5,177 nucleotides of DNA from positions 1-5,177 of the forward strand of contig JAMCUD010000030.1 of the NCBI GenBank assembly GCA_023379355.1, given 5' to 3'. Source of the stretch: Thermoplasmatota archaeon (lineage in GTDB: Archaea > Thermoplasmatota > Thermoplasmata > Thermoplasmatales > Thermoplasmataceae). Both the position numbers and the translations under genes were made by a program. The notes under the pieces were generated by a model. The model did not search any database. It worked only from the letters and a program-made list of their open reading frames with translations, and was not told the origin of the DNA. Below, piece by piece: positions 5,171-5,177 of this stretch; positions within the stretch are counted from its first letter, which is position 1, and the number at the start of each line of letters is the position of its first letter.

Positions 5171-5177
5171 ATGCAAC
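5171..5177 (+). CDS. possible start of the next gene, cut by the window end
   Basis: ATG at 5171 is preceded by GTGTG and exactly six bases (attata), the same layout as the internal trp starts. The TGA stop of the preceding ORF sits inside this element, as the trpB stop does before trpA. Only Met-Gln and one further base are visible. It could be the rest of TrpE as a separate protein, or another gene. Confidence 0.35.

Overview
The window carries the promoter-proximal part of a tryptophan biosynthesis operon in the order trpB, trpA, trpD, trpF, then the beginning of trpE, all on the + strand. It is most likely from an archaeon, with Thermoplasmata (Thermoplasmatales and relatives) the best guess. 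Supporting signs are an archaeal TATA box 26 bases before an ATG (leaderless first gene), GGTG-type Shine-Dalgarno sequences only inside the operon, frequent AGA/AGG arginine and ATA isoleucine codons, a TrpB2-type beta subunit as the trpA partner, and an upstream protein with an ArnR1-like winged helix. The B-A-D-F-E order is the one known from Sulfolobus-type archaeal trp operons. The lineage is inference from style, not from a search.

Layout: bases 5-727 hold the 3' portion, or a start-less version, of a gene for a possible nuclease-fold plus winged-helix protein. It ends in an oligo-T terminator. Bases 728-1347 are a roughly 600-base AT-rich intergenic region. It contains a long imperfect hairpin, a 17-bp palindrome, three very short ORFs of doubtful reality, and, at its right end, the trp promoter with a cluster of CATTA/TAATG palindromes. 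Bases 1348-4933 are four closely packed genes, trpB-trpA-trpD-trpF. They overlap or lie within 5 bases of each other, and each internal start is preceded by a GGTG-like element with the same 6-base spacing. Bases 4911-5165 are an 84-codon ORF that looks like the N-terminal part of TrpE (anthranilate synthase component I). It stops in frame, and a new ATG follows at 5171 with the same ribosome-site geometry, so trpE may be split, truncated or frameshifted. The window ends before this can be settled.

Together TrpD (anthranilate to phosphoribosylanthranilate), TrpF (isomerisation), and TrpA plus TrpB2 (indole-3-glycerol phosphate plus serine to tryptophan) cover most of the pathway. TrpE begins it with chorismate to anthranilate. 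TrpG and TrpC are expected downstream but are not seen. The coding content is mostly ordinary metabolism. The points worth a second look are the broken-looking trpE, the TrpB2 type of the beta subunit, the palindromic promoter, the start-less upstream gene, and the strong depletion of tryptophan in the enzymes.
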